A DNA stretch of 64,000 bases from Pseudochrobactrum asaccharolyticum (GTDB lineage: Bacteria; Pseudomonadota; Alphaproteobacteria; Rhizobiales; Rhizobiaceae), in NCBI RefSeq assembly GCF_003314995.1, contig NZ_QNRH01000002.1, forward strand, positions 744,001 through 808,000, written 5' to 3'. Positions 40,366 to 48,096 of this stretch are shown here, piece after piece (positions within the stretch are counted from its first letter, which is position 1; each line of letters opens with the position of its first letter). The notes under the pieces were generated by a model that saw only the letters and a list, made by a program, of their open reading frames with translations, was not told the DNA's origin and searched no databases. Made by a program: the position numbers and the translations under genes.

Positions 40366-41172
40366 ATGAGTTTTTCCGTCGCAACCTGGAACATCAACTC
40401 CGTTCGTCTTCGTTTGCCGCTGGTTCTTGATTTTCTTGGAAAATATGCCCCTGATGTCTTGTGCCTTCAGGAAACCAAATGCCCTGATAATCAGTTTCCG
40501 CTGCAAGCTCTGCGCGAGGCCGGTTATGAGCATATCGCGATCAGCGGTCAGAAAGGCTATCACGGCGTAGCCACACTGTCGCGTAGACCAATGGAAAACA
40601 CCGAAGTGATTGGTTTTTGCGATATGGGCGATTGTCGTCACCTGAGCAGTGTTGTGCAGGCCGGTGGCAAATCCATTCGTATTCATAATTTTTATGTGCC
40701 TGCCGGTGGTGATGAGCCGGATGTTTCGATCAATCCGAAATTTGCGCATAAGCTGAATTTTCTGGAAGAAATGCGCGCTGTCACGGCAGATCGCGGCGAT
40801 GGTTTGTCTTCTATTCTCGTGGGTGATCTGAATATTGCGCCACTGGAAAATGATGTCTGGTCGCATAAACAGATGCTCAAGATCGTCAGCCATACACCTG
40901 TTGAAACCGAAACGCTGGAAGATTTGCGCGTCAAAGGCGGCTGGAGCGATCTGATGCGCCAGATGATCCCTGCGGATCAGAAAATCTATACATGGTGGAG
41001 CTACCGCGCCAAAGATTGGAATGCTGCGGATCGCGGGCGCCGTTTGGATCATATCTGGGGTTCGAAAGATCTTGAGCAGCATATGAAAGATTTGCAGATT
41101 TTGCGGGATGCCCGTGGTTGGGAGCGTCCTTCCGATCACGTGCCGGTTATTGCCCGTTTTGATCTCGACTAA
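40366..41172 (+). CDS. xthA: Exodeoxyribonuclease III
   Basis: ExoIII (268 aa) is an AP endonuclease and 3'-5' exonuclease of base-excision repair. Signature motifs are ATWNINSVRLRLP, CLQETKCPD, GYHGVATLSRRP, LVGDLNIAP, DHIWGS and SDHVPVIARF. The ATG at 40366 gives MSFSVATWN; a TTG four codons earlier is an alternative. No close downstream partner. Confidence 0.96.
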   Translation: MSFSVATWNINSVRLRLPLVLDFLGKYAPDVLCLQETKCPDNQFPLQALREAGYEHIAISGQKGYHGVATLSRRPMENTEVIGFCDMGDCRHLSSVVQAGGKSIRIHNFYVPAGGDEPDVSINPKFAHKLNFLEEMRAVTADRGDGLSSILVGDLNIAPLENDVWSHKQMLKIVSHTPVETETLEDLRVKGGWSDLMRQMIPADQKIYTWWSYRAKDWNAADRGRRLDHIWGSKDLEQHMKDLQILRDARGWERPSDHVPVIARFDLD

Positions 41173-41378
41173 AACTTACAGGGGTTCCAGTTAAGCCTGA
41201 AGCGTTGGAACCACTGTAATTATTTGTTTTTACGCATTATCCGGCGCAAAATCGGTTCCCACTTTTGCCTGAAATGCTATAAAGAGCATCGTGGCTTGAA
41301 ATAGCCACGATGCTTGTTTAAATAAATGTTACCGGCTATTGATGCCGGTCAGAAGTGTAATTTCAGGAGTTCAGATCA
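41173..41378. other. xthA / ABC-F spacer with repeat material
   Basis: This spacer holds GGTTCCA/TGGAACC (41183-41212), a stretch at 41235-41280 resembling a dispersed Rhizobiales intergenic repeat (cgcattatccg, ggttcccacttttgc) and a perfect 12-bp stem AGCATCGTGGCT/AGCCACGATGCT (41285-41314) that may terminate xthA. No other gene is visible. Confidence 0.55.
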
Positions 41379-41486
41379 ATGAAGCAGACAGCACAGTTTT
41401 TCCTGACTGATGTTTTTGTTGTTTCAATGGATGCTGCTCTTGATAACTCTTTTCACACTTCACAACCTTGTTGCCCAAACGCCTGA
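41379..41486 (+). CDS. Possible 35-codon upstream ORF overlapping the ABC-F start
   Basis: ATG at 41379 follows AGGAG with near-ideal spacing, better than any site for the ABC-F gene, and runs 35 codons to TGA at 41484-41486. It overlaps the first ~18 codons of the ABC-F gene in another frame. The peptide (MKQTAQFFLTDVFVVSMDAA..) is unrecognised. It could be a regulatory leader peptide or coupling ORF, or chance. Confidence 0.35.
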   Translation: MKQTAQFFLTDVFVVSMDAALDNSFHTSQPCCPNA

Positions 41487-43023
41487 CGGGCGCAATCTTT
41501 TCCAAAATCTTTCTCTGCATTTGTCGCGTGAACGTACCGGTCTGATCGGGCGTAACGGTACAGGTAAGTCTACTTTGCTGCGTATTATTGCCGGTGAAAT
41601 ACCACCGGCAGGCGGCTCTTTGACCGCTCATGGCAAACTCGGTTTTCTGCATCAGATTGCTGATGAAAGGCATGAAACTGTCGCGGATTTGTTTGGCGTT
41701 ACCGAACAACTGACAGCACAAGCACGGATTCTGGCCGGTGAGGGCAGTGGTGAAGATCTGGCTGAGGCAGACTGGACATTAGAGACACGTATTGATGATG
41801 CGCTGGCGAAAATGGGTTTGCCTGATCTCAATCCGCAAACGATGCTGGATACTCTCAGCGGCGGACAAAAGACCCGTGCCGCGCTGGCTGCACTGATTTT
41901 TCAGGAAGCTGATCTGATCTTACTGGATGAGCCGACCAATAATCTGGATGCACAGGGGCGTGAGGCTGTGTTGCAGCTGTTGCGTAACTGGCGTGGCGGG
42001 GCGCTGGTGGTCAGCCATGACCGCACATTATTGCGCGAGATGGACCGGATTGTGGAGCTGACACCAATTGGTGTCTCTACCTATGGCGGTAACTGGGATT
42101 TTTATGAGGCGCGCAAGGCTGAAGAACTGGCAGCAGCGCAGCACGATCTGGCTGTTGCGGAAACCTCGGTTAAGCAAGCTGAAAAACAGGCGCGTTTGAT
42201 TAAAGAGCGGCAGGAAAAACGTGATTCTGCCGGTAAAAAATCGCGCTTTAGTGCGGGGCAGAGCAAGCTGCTACTGGATGCCAAGGCTGACCGTGCGCAG
42301 GCAACCGGCGGGCGGAACAATCTGCTTGCCCTAAAACAGGCCGAAAGCGGTCAGCAGGCACTGAGTGAAGCGCAGAGTAAAATTGAGCGCCTTATCCCGC
42401 AAAATTTTAATATCGGCGCTGTCAGTCTGCCAGCGACAAAAACCGTTTTGACCGCAGATAATCTTACATTCGCCTATCATGCGGACAAACCGGTATTTCA
42501 GAACTTGTCTTTGCAGATCACGGGGCCGGAGCGCATTGCTTTATGCGGGCGTAATGGTTCGGGCAAAACAAGCTTACTGCATCTGCTGGCAGGGAAACTG
42601 ACGCCTCAGCAGGGAACAGTGCAATGGTATGTCGATTACGCCATGCTGGATCAGCATGTGAGTCTGCTCGATCCGGCGCTGAATATCAGTGACAATTTTA
42701 AACGCATTCATCCGAAGGCATCGGATAATGATTGTCGTGCGGCACTTGCCCGCTTCATGTTTCGCGCTGATGCTGCTTTGCAGAACGTTGCCGAGTTAAG
42801 TGGTGGTGAAAAATTGCGTGCAGGTCTGGCTTGTGTTTTGGGCGGTGTCCATGCACCGGAATTGCTCATTCTTGATGAACCGACAAACCATCTGGATATT
42901 GTTGCCCTGCAATCGGTAGAAACTGCGTTGAATGCCTATCAGGGCGCTCTGCTGATCACCAGTCATGACGAGGTGTTCTTAAATGCGATTGGCATTACAC
43001 GCCGGATTAATCTCTCTGATTAG
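41431..43023 (+). CDS. ABC-F family ATP-binding protein
   Basis: A soluble 530-aa ABC-F protein with two ATPase domains and no membrane domain. Domain 1: Walker A GRNGTGKST, signature LSGGQK, Walker B ILLDEPTNNLD. A charged linker (~235-330) follows, then domain 2: GRNGSGKTS, LSGGEK, ILDEPTNHLD. ABC-F proteins act on the ribosome, either as translation factors (EttA, Uup) or antibiotic-resistance factors; which is not clear. MLLLITLFTLHNL at 41431 fits the family start, but it has no good ribosome site of its own, and the overlapping short ORF may supply it. Confidence 0.92.
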   Translation: MLLLITLFTLHNLVAQTPDGRNLFQNLSLHLSRERTGLIGRNGTGKSTLLRIIAGEIPPAGGSLTAHGKLGFLHQIADERHETVADLFGVTEQLTAQARILAGEGSGEDLAEADWTLETRIDDALAKMGLPDLNPQTMLDTLSGGQKTRAALAALIFQEADLILLDEPTNNLDAQGREAVLQLLRNWRGGALVVSHDRTLLREMDRIVELTPIGVSTYGGNWDFYEARKAEELAAAQHDLAVAETSVKQAEKQARLIKERQEKRDSAGKKSRFSAGQSKLLLDAKADRAQATGGRNNLLALKQAESGQQALSEAQSKIERLIPQNFNIGAVSLPATKTVLTADNLTFAYHADKPVFQNLSLQITGPERIALCGRNGSGKTSLLHLLAGKLTPQQGTVQWYVDYAMLDQHVSLLDPALNISDNFKRIHPKASDNDCRAALARFMFRADAALQNVAELSGGEKLRAGLACVLGGVHAPELLILDEPTNHLDIVALQSVETALNAYQGALLITSHDEVFLNAIGITRRINLSD

Positions 43024-43053
43024 AGTGTCTTAGGGGCGCACAGCGCTCTAATC
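43018..43053. terminator. Inverted repeat at the convergent ABC-F / CNBD gene junction
   Basis: GATTAGAG (43018-43025) pairs with CTCTAATC (43046-43053), spanning both stop codons. It is a plausible weak terminator for both strands. Confidence 0.4.
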
Positions 43054-43503
43054 TGAAAAGCGCGAGGACAGCTTGTCGATCTGCTCGACCATCTCTATCA
43101 GATTATTACTGATATGCTGATAAAGAGAGGCAGCAAGTTCCGGATATTCTTCCAAAATACGATGGAAGATCGCGCGGCTGAGACGGATCACTTCAGTTTC
43201 CGTATCGGCCACAGCGCCGGTCAGACGGTTGCTCTGGGCGATCAGCGCCATTTCACCAAGCACAGCACCGGTGCTGATGGAGTGCAAGTTGATGCGTCCC
43301 TGTTTGCTGTGATGAAAAAGAGTAATGCTGCCGCTGACGACAATATAGGCGCAATCAGCGCTCTGACCTTCCTGAAACAGTTCTCTGCCGGTACGCAGAA
43401 CCATGCGTTCTGCGCCAAAGGCAAGCAGCCGCAGGTGCTGAGCCGAGAAGGCCTCGAACAGGCCGATCGTGCTCAGGAACTGAATGTCATCATCGAGTGC
43501 CAT
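43048..43503 (-). CDS. Stand-alone cyclic nucleotide-binding domain protein
   Basis: A 151-aa protein made of one cNMP-binding (Crp-like effector) domain: LFEAFSAQHLRLLAFGAERMVL, GQSADCAYIVVSGSITLF and the phosphate-binding-cassette region GAVLGEMALIAQSNRLTGAV. There is no helix-turn-helix after it, only a C-terminal helix (HISNNLIEMVEQIDKLSSRF), so it should not bind DNA by itself. AGAGGCAA precedes the start. It lies downstream of cenR on the same strand, 233 bp away, and may act with envelope regulation or a protein partner; that is inference. Confidence 0.88.
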   Translation of the reverse strand: MALDDDIQFLSTIGLFEAFSAQHLRLLAFGAERMVLRTGRELFQEGQSADCAYIVVSGSITLFHHSKQGRINLHSISTGAVLGEMALIAQSNRLTGAVADTETEVIRLSRAIFHRILEEYPELAASLYQHISNNLIEMVEQIDKLSSRFSD

Positions 43504-43736
43504 TTGCCTCTTTCTTCAACATAATCCTGTTTCCCGCATTTTTCTGATTTGGGAGAATTATGCAGTACCCTAAAATACCCAAAAATATCTAAAGTTTTTG
43601 ATAGGGCGGTCTTAATTTAAAATAAAATAATTAAAACCGCGCTATCTTTTTGTTTTTATCACGGCTTCAGGGAAAAACGGCGTCCGTTTCTCCCTGAATT
43701 TGTATTTGTGTGATGCCTTTTGACAGGCCGTCCGGA
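43504..43736. other. cenR / CNBD-gene spacer with two inverted repeats
   Basis: GCGGTCTTAATT (43606-43617) and AATTAAAACCGC (43629-43640) match at 11 of 12 positions. TTCAGGGA..AAACGG pairs with CCGTTT..TCCCTGAA (43666-43698). One of them may end cenR transcription, but neither has a minus-strand U-tract. Confidence 0.45.
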
Positions 43737-44417
43737 TTAAGGAACTAGCTTGTAGCCGCCGCTTTCGGTGACCAGCAGGCTGGCATTTGACGGATCCGGT
43801 TCAATTTTCTGGCGCAGGCGATAGACGTGAGTTTCCAGCGTATGGGTGGTAACACCGGAATTATAGCCCCAAACCTCTTCCAGCAATATATCGCGTCCGA
43901 CCACGCCACCGGCGCGGTACAGGAATTTGATAATAGCTGCTTCTTTTTCAGTCAGGCGGATTTTATCGCCTTTCTGATCCAGTAGCAGCTTCTGGCTTGG
44001 TTTGAATGTGTAAGGGCCAACGATGAACGTCGCGTCTTCGCTTTGTTCATGCTGGCGCAGCTGTGCACGGATACGGGCAAGCAGCACCGCAAAGCGGAAC
44101 GGCTTGGTCACATAATCATTGGCGCCTGATTCAAAGCCGAGAATAGTGTCGCAATCGGTGTCGTGGCCGGTCAGCATGATGATAGGCGCTGTGAAACCAC
44201 TGGCGCGCAGCTGTTTAACCGCATCGCGGCCATCCATATCCGGCAGGCCGACATCCATAATCAGCAGGCTGATATTATTGGCCCGTGCAGTCTGAATAGC
44301 TTTGCCGGCAGTATCTTCCTGCAGGATCTGAAACTCAGGGTGTAGTGACAGCTGGTCGATCAGGATGGAACGCAGATCTTCATCATCATCAACGATCAGA
44401 AGTGTATGGGCGATCAT
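43737..44417 (-). CDS. cenR: Envelope-stress response regulator CenR (OmpR/PhoB family)
   Basis: A 226-aa response regulator. The receiver domain has the acidic pocket VDDDED (9-14), phospho-acceptor Asp55 (LLIMDVGLPDMDG) and the Lys of YVTKPFRF. The C-terminal winged helix ends HTLETHVYRLRQKIEPDP..SGGYKLVP. The sequence is very close to alphaproteobacterial CenR, an essential envelope regulator in several species. The cognate kinase CenK is not adjacent, as usual for this regulator. GAGGCAGAT gives a good ribosome site. Confidence 0.88.
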   Translation of the reverse strand: MIAHTLLIVDDDEDLRSILIDQLSLHPEFQILQEDTAGKAIQTARANNISLLIMDVGLPDMDGRDAVKQLRASGFTAPIIMLTGHDTDCDTILGFESGANDYVTKPFRFAVLLARIRAQLRQHEQSEDATFIVGPYTFKPSQKLLLDQKGDKIRLTEKEAAIIKFLYRAGGVVGRDILLEEVWGYNSGVTTHTLETHVYRLRQKIEPDPSNASLLVTESGGYKLVP

Positions 44418-44551
44418 ATCTGCCTCATTCGGTTGTAAAAACAGGAGCTGAATATCAGCAGGATGGGTGATTTATGACATTTAACGAACAAAAACTAAAG
44501 AGAGCTCAGATGAAACAAAATTTACCTTATAAATTGCACTCTTAATGCAGG

Positions 44552-44585
44552 TTTGTATCGTTAACCGATGTCGGGACGATACAAA
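44552..44585. promoter_or_regulatory. Perfect 10-bp inverted repeat upstream of cenR
   Basis: TTTGTATCGT (44552-44561) and ACGATACAAA (44576-44585) with a 14-nt spacer lie between the MocR-type gene and cenR, ~135 bp before the cenR start. It may be an operator for cenR or a weak terminator of the MocR-type gene; no U-tract follows. Confidence 0.4.
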
Positions 44586-44651
44586 GATGAGCGTGAACAT
44601 CTGTGCACCGTGTTGATTCTTTATTCTGTTACAGTGGTGATCAGCCCTGGC

Positions 44652-46142
44652 TTATTCAACAGGCTGATACATAATCTCTTTGAGCGTTTCGAAGATTTTC
44701 GGATGAACGGATTGTGCCACATTGAAACGCATGAACCGTCCGCAACTCTGGGACTGACTGAAAATATTACCGGGTGCGAGGACAATATTGTGATCCAATG
44801 CCCGTTTGGAAATCACATCGCTGTCCACACCTTCGGGTAAATCATCCGGGAGTTCCGCCCAGAGAAAGAGGCCGCCAACCGGTTCGCACCAGAGTTTGAA
44901 ACCGGCATTGAGCAGCTTCTGCCGTGTTCGTCTCTGGCATTCTGCCAGCCGCACGCGGATTTTTTCAATATGGCTGCGATAGCTGCCATCGGTGAGCAAT
45001 TGATAGATGATCTGCGAGGATAGCGCATTGCTGGCGAAGCTGGTTGCCAGTTTCATATCTGTGATCATTTCCAGCCAGTCAGGACGGGTAGCGATATAGC
45101 CGCTGCGCACTGCCGCAGACAGTGATTTTGAAAAGCTGCCGATGTGAATAACCCGCTCCAGCCCATCAAGTTCGGCCAAAAGCGGTGGCGGGTTCGCGTG
45201 GAAGTCAGCAAAAATATTGTCTTCAATCAGAATCAAATCGTGCTGTTCTGCCAGTTTCAGCAGGCGATGTGCCGTTGCTGGCTGGATCGTCGCGCCGGTC
45301 GGATTGTGGATACCGGAATTGCAGATATAGAGCTTGGGGCGATGTTGCGCGCATAATTGCGCGAAGTGCTCGAGATCAGGGCCTTGCGGAGTATACGGGA
45401 CGCCGATGAGCTGGATACCTTGAGCCAGCAATAATCCTCTGAAATTGAAATAGCAGGGATCATCAATCAGCACTGTATCGCTGGCACGGATAAAGGTGCG
45501 GCAGATCAGATCCAGCGCATTCGTGCCGGAATCTGTTATCAGAATTTGTGCAGGGGCAGCAATCACGCCTTGCTCCCGCAAGCGCGTACTCAATAGCTGG
45601 CGCAGCGGTAACAGACCAAGCGGCTCTTCATAATCAGAGATGTTGGATGACGGACTACGGGCAATCTGGCGCAGGGCACGGCGGATAGACTCTTCCGGCA
45701 ACCAGTCTTGCGGCAACCACCCGCAACCCGGTCTGAATGGCGTTTCATGATTGCTGAATGACTGGCGCATCACCCAATAGGGATTGATGTTGCGGTCACG
45801 GATTTCTTTAAAATCCGTGGTGATGGGCAGGAAGTGGTTTTTTTCGGCGACATAAAATCCGGCACCCCGGCGCGCCTGAATAATGCCTTCAGCGACCAGC
45901 CGGTCATAGGCCTCGACGACGGTGGATTTGGAGACCGACATGGTTTCCGACAAGCGGCGGATCGATGGCAGGCGGGCACCGGGCATCAGGCTCATCGCAT
46001 TGATCCGGTCACGGATGATGGTCATGACCTTTTCAACCAGTGTTGTCGCTTCCAGAATTTCCTGGCTGACAGACAGCTGACCGGTTGTATCGTCTGCTGT
46101 GTTCGCCGGATCTGGATATTGGTATCCGGACTCATGCATCAT
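44652..46142 (-). CDS. MocR/PdxR-type regulator (GntR helix-turn-helix fused to aminotransferase-like domain)
   Basis: A 496-aa fusion: an N-terminal GntR winged helix (~35-98: LVEKVMTIIRDRI, LPSIRRLSETMSVSKSTVVEAYDRL), then a fold-type I aminotransferase-like domain with ISDYEEPLGLLPLRQLL, GIHNPTGA and the PLP lysine K339 in GSFSKSLSAAVRSGYI. Such regulators sense PLP or an amino compound. AGGA six bases before ATG 46142 fixes the start; 48 upstream codons of the frame cover the operator. It is divergent from an EamA transporter, its probable target. Confidence 0.93.
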   Translation of the reverse strand: MMHESGYQYPDPANTADDTTGQLSVSQEILEATTLVEKVMTIIRDRINAMSLMPGARLPSIRRLSETMSVSKSTVVEAYDRLVAEGIIQARRGAGFYVAEKNHFLPITTDFKEIRDRNINPYWVMRQSFSNHETPFRPGCGWLPQDWLPEESIRRALRQIARSPSSNISDYEEPLGLLPLRQLLSTRLREQGVIAAPAQILITDSGTNALDLICRTFIRASDTVLIDDPCYFNFRGLLLAQGIQLIGVPYTPQGPDLEHFAQLCAQHRPKLYICNSGIHNPTGATIQPATAHRLLKLAEQHDLILIEDNIFADFHANPPPLLAELDGLERVIHIGSFSKSLSAAVRSGYIATRPDWLEMITDMKLATSFASNALSSQIIYQLLTDGSYRSHIEKIRVRLAECQRRTRQKLLNAGFKLWCEPVGGLFLWAELPDDLPEGVDSDVISKRALDHNIVLAPGNIFSQSQSCGRFMRFNVAQSVHPKIFETLKEIMYQPVE

Positions 46143-46160
46143 CTGTATTCCTGATTTGAG

Positions 46161-46193
46161 CAGTACAGTTTGATAAAATTGTACTGGAACTGT
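46161..46193. promoter_or_regulatory. Operator between the MocR-type regulator and EamA genes
   Basis: CAGTACA (46161-46167) and TGTACTG (46180-46186) are an exact inverted pair, extending to 9 of 10 matches as CAGTACAGTT/AATTGTACTG, and AACTGT (46188-46193) repeats the half-site. The site covers the predicted start and -10 (46191-46196) of the regulator gene and lies just upstream of the EamA -35. Confidence 0.65.
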
Positions 46194-46204
46194 ATCTGAC
46201 ACTT

Positions 46205-46234
46205 TTGTCTTTGTATCAATATTTATTGTAAAAT
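46205..46234 (+). promoter_or_regulatory. Candidate promoter of the EamA transporter gene
   Basis: TTGTCT (46205-46210), an 18-nt spacer and TAAAAT (46229-46234), 29 bp before the start codon. The operator upstream is placed as expected for activation. Confidence 0.5.
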
Positions 46235-46262
46235 ATGCAATGAATATCGAGAATTTATAAAA

Positions 46263-47144
46263 ATGAGTAATCAGACAAGCAGCCAAAGCGCAGGCTGGAT
46301 AAGCGGCTTTATCGGTGTTGTGATCTTTAGCGGTTCTCTTCCGGCGACCCGTTTGGCGGTATTACAGATTGATCCGGTTTTCCTGACAGTGCTGCGGGCA
46401 ACCATTGCCGGTATTCTTGGCGGGGCATTGCTGCTGACATTTCGTGAAAAACTGCCGACACCTTCAGAGCTGATTTCACTCGCATTGGTATCGGGCGGGG
46501 TTGTGGTTGGTTTTCCGCTGTTTACGGCGCTGGCATTGCAATATGTGACTTCGGCTCATGCGATTGTTTTCATTGGCCTGTTGCCGCTGAGTACGGCTGT
46601 TTTCGCCGTGTTGCGTGGTGCCAGCAATCCGCAATGGCGCTTCTGGGCATTTTCACTGGCGGGTAGCGCAGCAGTTGCATTTTTCGCATTGGCGAAAGAT
46701 CAGGCCGGTGGTGAGTTCTCGCTCTTCGGCAATGTGATGATGCTGCTGTCGATTATTGTTTGTGGTTATGGTTATGCGGAAGGTGCACGTCTGTCGCGTT
46801 CCATCGGTGGTTGGCAGGTGATCTGCTGGGCGCTGGTACTGGCATTGCCGCTGATGCTGGTGCTGACGATTGCGCTGCGTCCGGACAGCTTTGCGGGCAT
46901 TGAAGCACCGGCCTGGCTGAGTGTGGGCTATGTGTCGCTGTTCAGTATGCTGATTGGCTTTTTCTTCTGGTATCACGGGCTGGCGCTCGGTGGTGCGGCA
47001 GGGGTGGGGCAGTTGCAATTGTTGCAGCCGTTTTTCGGTCTTGCGCTGGCAGCCTTTGTGCTGGGCGAACCTGTAAGTGTAGCGATGATGCTGGTGGCAT
47101 GTGTTGTGGTGATGTGTGTTGCCGGAGCGAAGCGCTATGTTTGA
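46263..47144 (+). CDS. EamA/DMT-family transporter
   Basis: A 293-aa transporter of the drug/metabolite superfamily with ten predicted helices in two EamA repeats (SGSLPATRLAVLQIDPVFLTVLRA in the first; GFFFWYHGLALGGAAGVGQLQLLQP in the second). Members export amino acids or metabolites. The divergent MocR-type regulator suggests an amine- or amino-acid-like substrate, as inference. The stop codon lies inside a perfect 14-bp inverted repeat, and the gene's 3' end is partly repeated downstream. Confidence 0.92.
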   Translation: MSNQTSSQSAGWISGFIGVVIFSGSLPATRLAVLQIDPVFLTVLRATIAGILGGALLLTFREKLPTPSELISLALVSGGVVVGFPLFTALALQYVTSAHAIVFIGLLPLSTAVFAVLRGASNPQWRFWAFSLAGSAAVAFFALAKDQAGGEFSLFGNVMMLLSIIVCGYGYAEGARLSRSIGGWQVICWALVLALPLMLVLTIALRPDSFAGIEAPAWLSVGYVSLFSMLIGFFFWYHGLALGGAAGVGQLQLLQPFFGLALAAFVLGEPVSVAMMLVACVVVMCVAGAKRYV

Positions 47145-47285
47145 ATATGCTGTAATACATATTCAAACATACGCGGAGCGACGAAACTAAAAAACATGCG
47201 AAGCGCTATGTCTAGGTATGTTGCGAAGCGACATAGTAAGACACAAGCTGAGTGACAAATCTAAGAGAAGTGCAAAACGCTATGT
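47126..47285. repeat. 3'-end-derived direct repeats and palindrome after the EamA gene
   Basis: GCGAAGCGCTATGT occurs at 47126-47139 (last codons of the gene) and again at 47197-47210; GCGAAGCG at 47223 and a degenerate AACGCTATGT near 47276 continue the series. TATGTTTGAATATG (47135-47148) and its exact complement (47157-47170) form a 14-bp stem with an 8-nt loop. CTATGTC/GACATAG (47205-47235) is another pair. Confidence 0.6.
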
Positions 47286-47307
47286 GGGCGCTGCACAGGC
47301 ACAAATC

Positions 47308-47331
47308 AGGCGTAGCTGTTTGCTACGCCTT
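47308..47331 (+). terminator. Terminator after the EamA gene
   Basis: AGGCGTAGC, TGTTT, GCTACGCCT, then TTTC: a perfect 9-bp stem that overlaps the 3' end of the convergent methyltransferase gene. Confidence 0.75.
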
Positions 47332-48006
47332 TTCTGTTTCACCATAACGCCAGACGGTGGTGCGCTTAACGTCTGCATCTTCCAGTGCGCGGGTGACCGG
47401 CACGAAATAAACGTCGAGCTCAGTCAGCCGGTGCCTTGGCAGATAAGAGCGTCCGGGATCGCCGACAATAATCTGCACACCTTTGGCGGCCAGCATATCA
47501 AACCAGACGATCAGCCGGTCGGCCAGCGGTTTGTCGTAAAAGACATCACCGGCGAGCAGCACATCAAAAGAGGCGCTGACATCCTGTCCGATCAGATCAG
47601 CATCGCTGAAGTCGCAGGATACTTTGTTCAAAACACTGTTCAGGCTGATGGCGTGGCGGGCAAAGGGATCAATATCATTGGCGGTTACAGAATTTGCACC
47701 GTTCAGAAGGGCGGCAATGCCGACCAAGCCGGAACCGGAGGCAAAATCCAGTATGCGTTTGTTTTGCACTGCCTGCGGATGATCGAGAATATAGCGGGCA
47801 ACACCCTGACCGCCTGCCCATGCAAAAGCCCAGTAAGGGGGCGGTAATCCGATTTCGGAAAGTTCTTCTTCGGTCTTATGCCAAAGATCATGTGCCTCAT
47901 CAGCGAGATGAAGCGCGATTTCCGCCACATGGGGCGGATGGTGAATACCGGTATTGGCAAGGATAAATTGCGTTGCGCGTGTCGCATCGGGGATCAGGAG
48001 GGGCAT
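47323..48006 (-). CDS. Class I methyltransferase (ETF-beta lysine methyltransferase-like)
   Basis: A 227-aa SAM-dependent methyltransferase of the family-16 type. PPPYWAFAWAGGQGVARYILDHP precedes motif I LDFASGSGLVGIAA and the acidic loop ANDIDPFA; LAGDVFYDKP stands at motif IV. This layout matches the human ETFB-KMT group, and an Agrobacterium homologue is reported to methylate the electron-transfer flavoprotein beta subunit. That substrate is plausible here but unproven. It is the last gene of a minus-strand series. Confidence 0.85.
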   Translation of the reverse strand: MPLLIPDATRATQFILANTGIHHPPHVAEIALHLADEAHDLWHKTEEELSEIGLPPPYWAFAWAGGQGVARYILDHPQAVQNKRILDFASGSGLVGIAALLNGANSVTANDIDPFARHAISLNSVLNKVSCDFSDADLIGQDVSASFDVLLAGDVFYDKPLADRLIVWFDMLAAKGVQIIVGDPGRSYLPRHRLTELDVYFVPVTRALEDADVKRTTVWRYGETEKA

Positions 48007-48096
48007 AGGCGCTCCGGATCAAGCAGCGGATAAGCGACTGCAAAAGCAGAACGCTTCCTAAATATGGTTTGGGTTGCGTTCTGCATTTTTATGATC

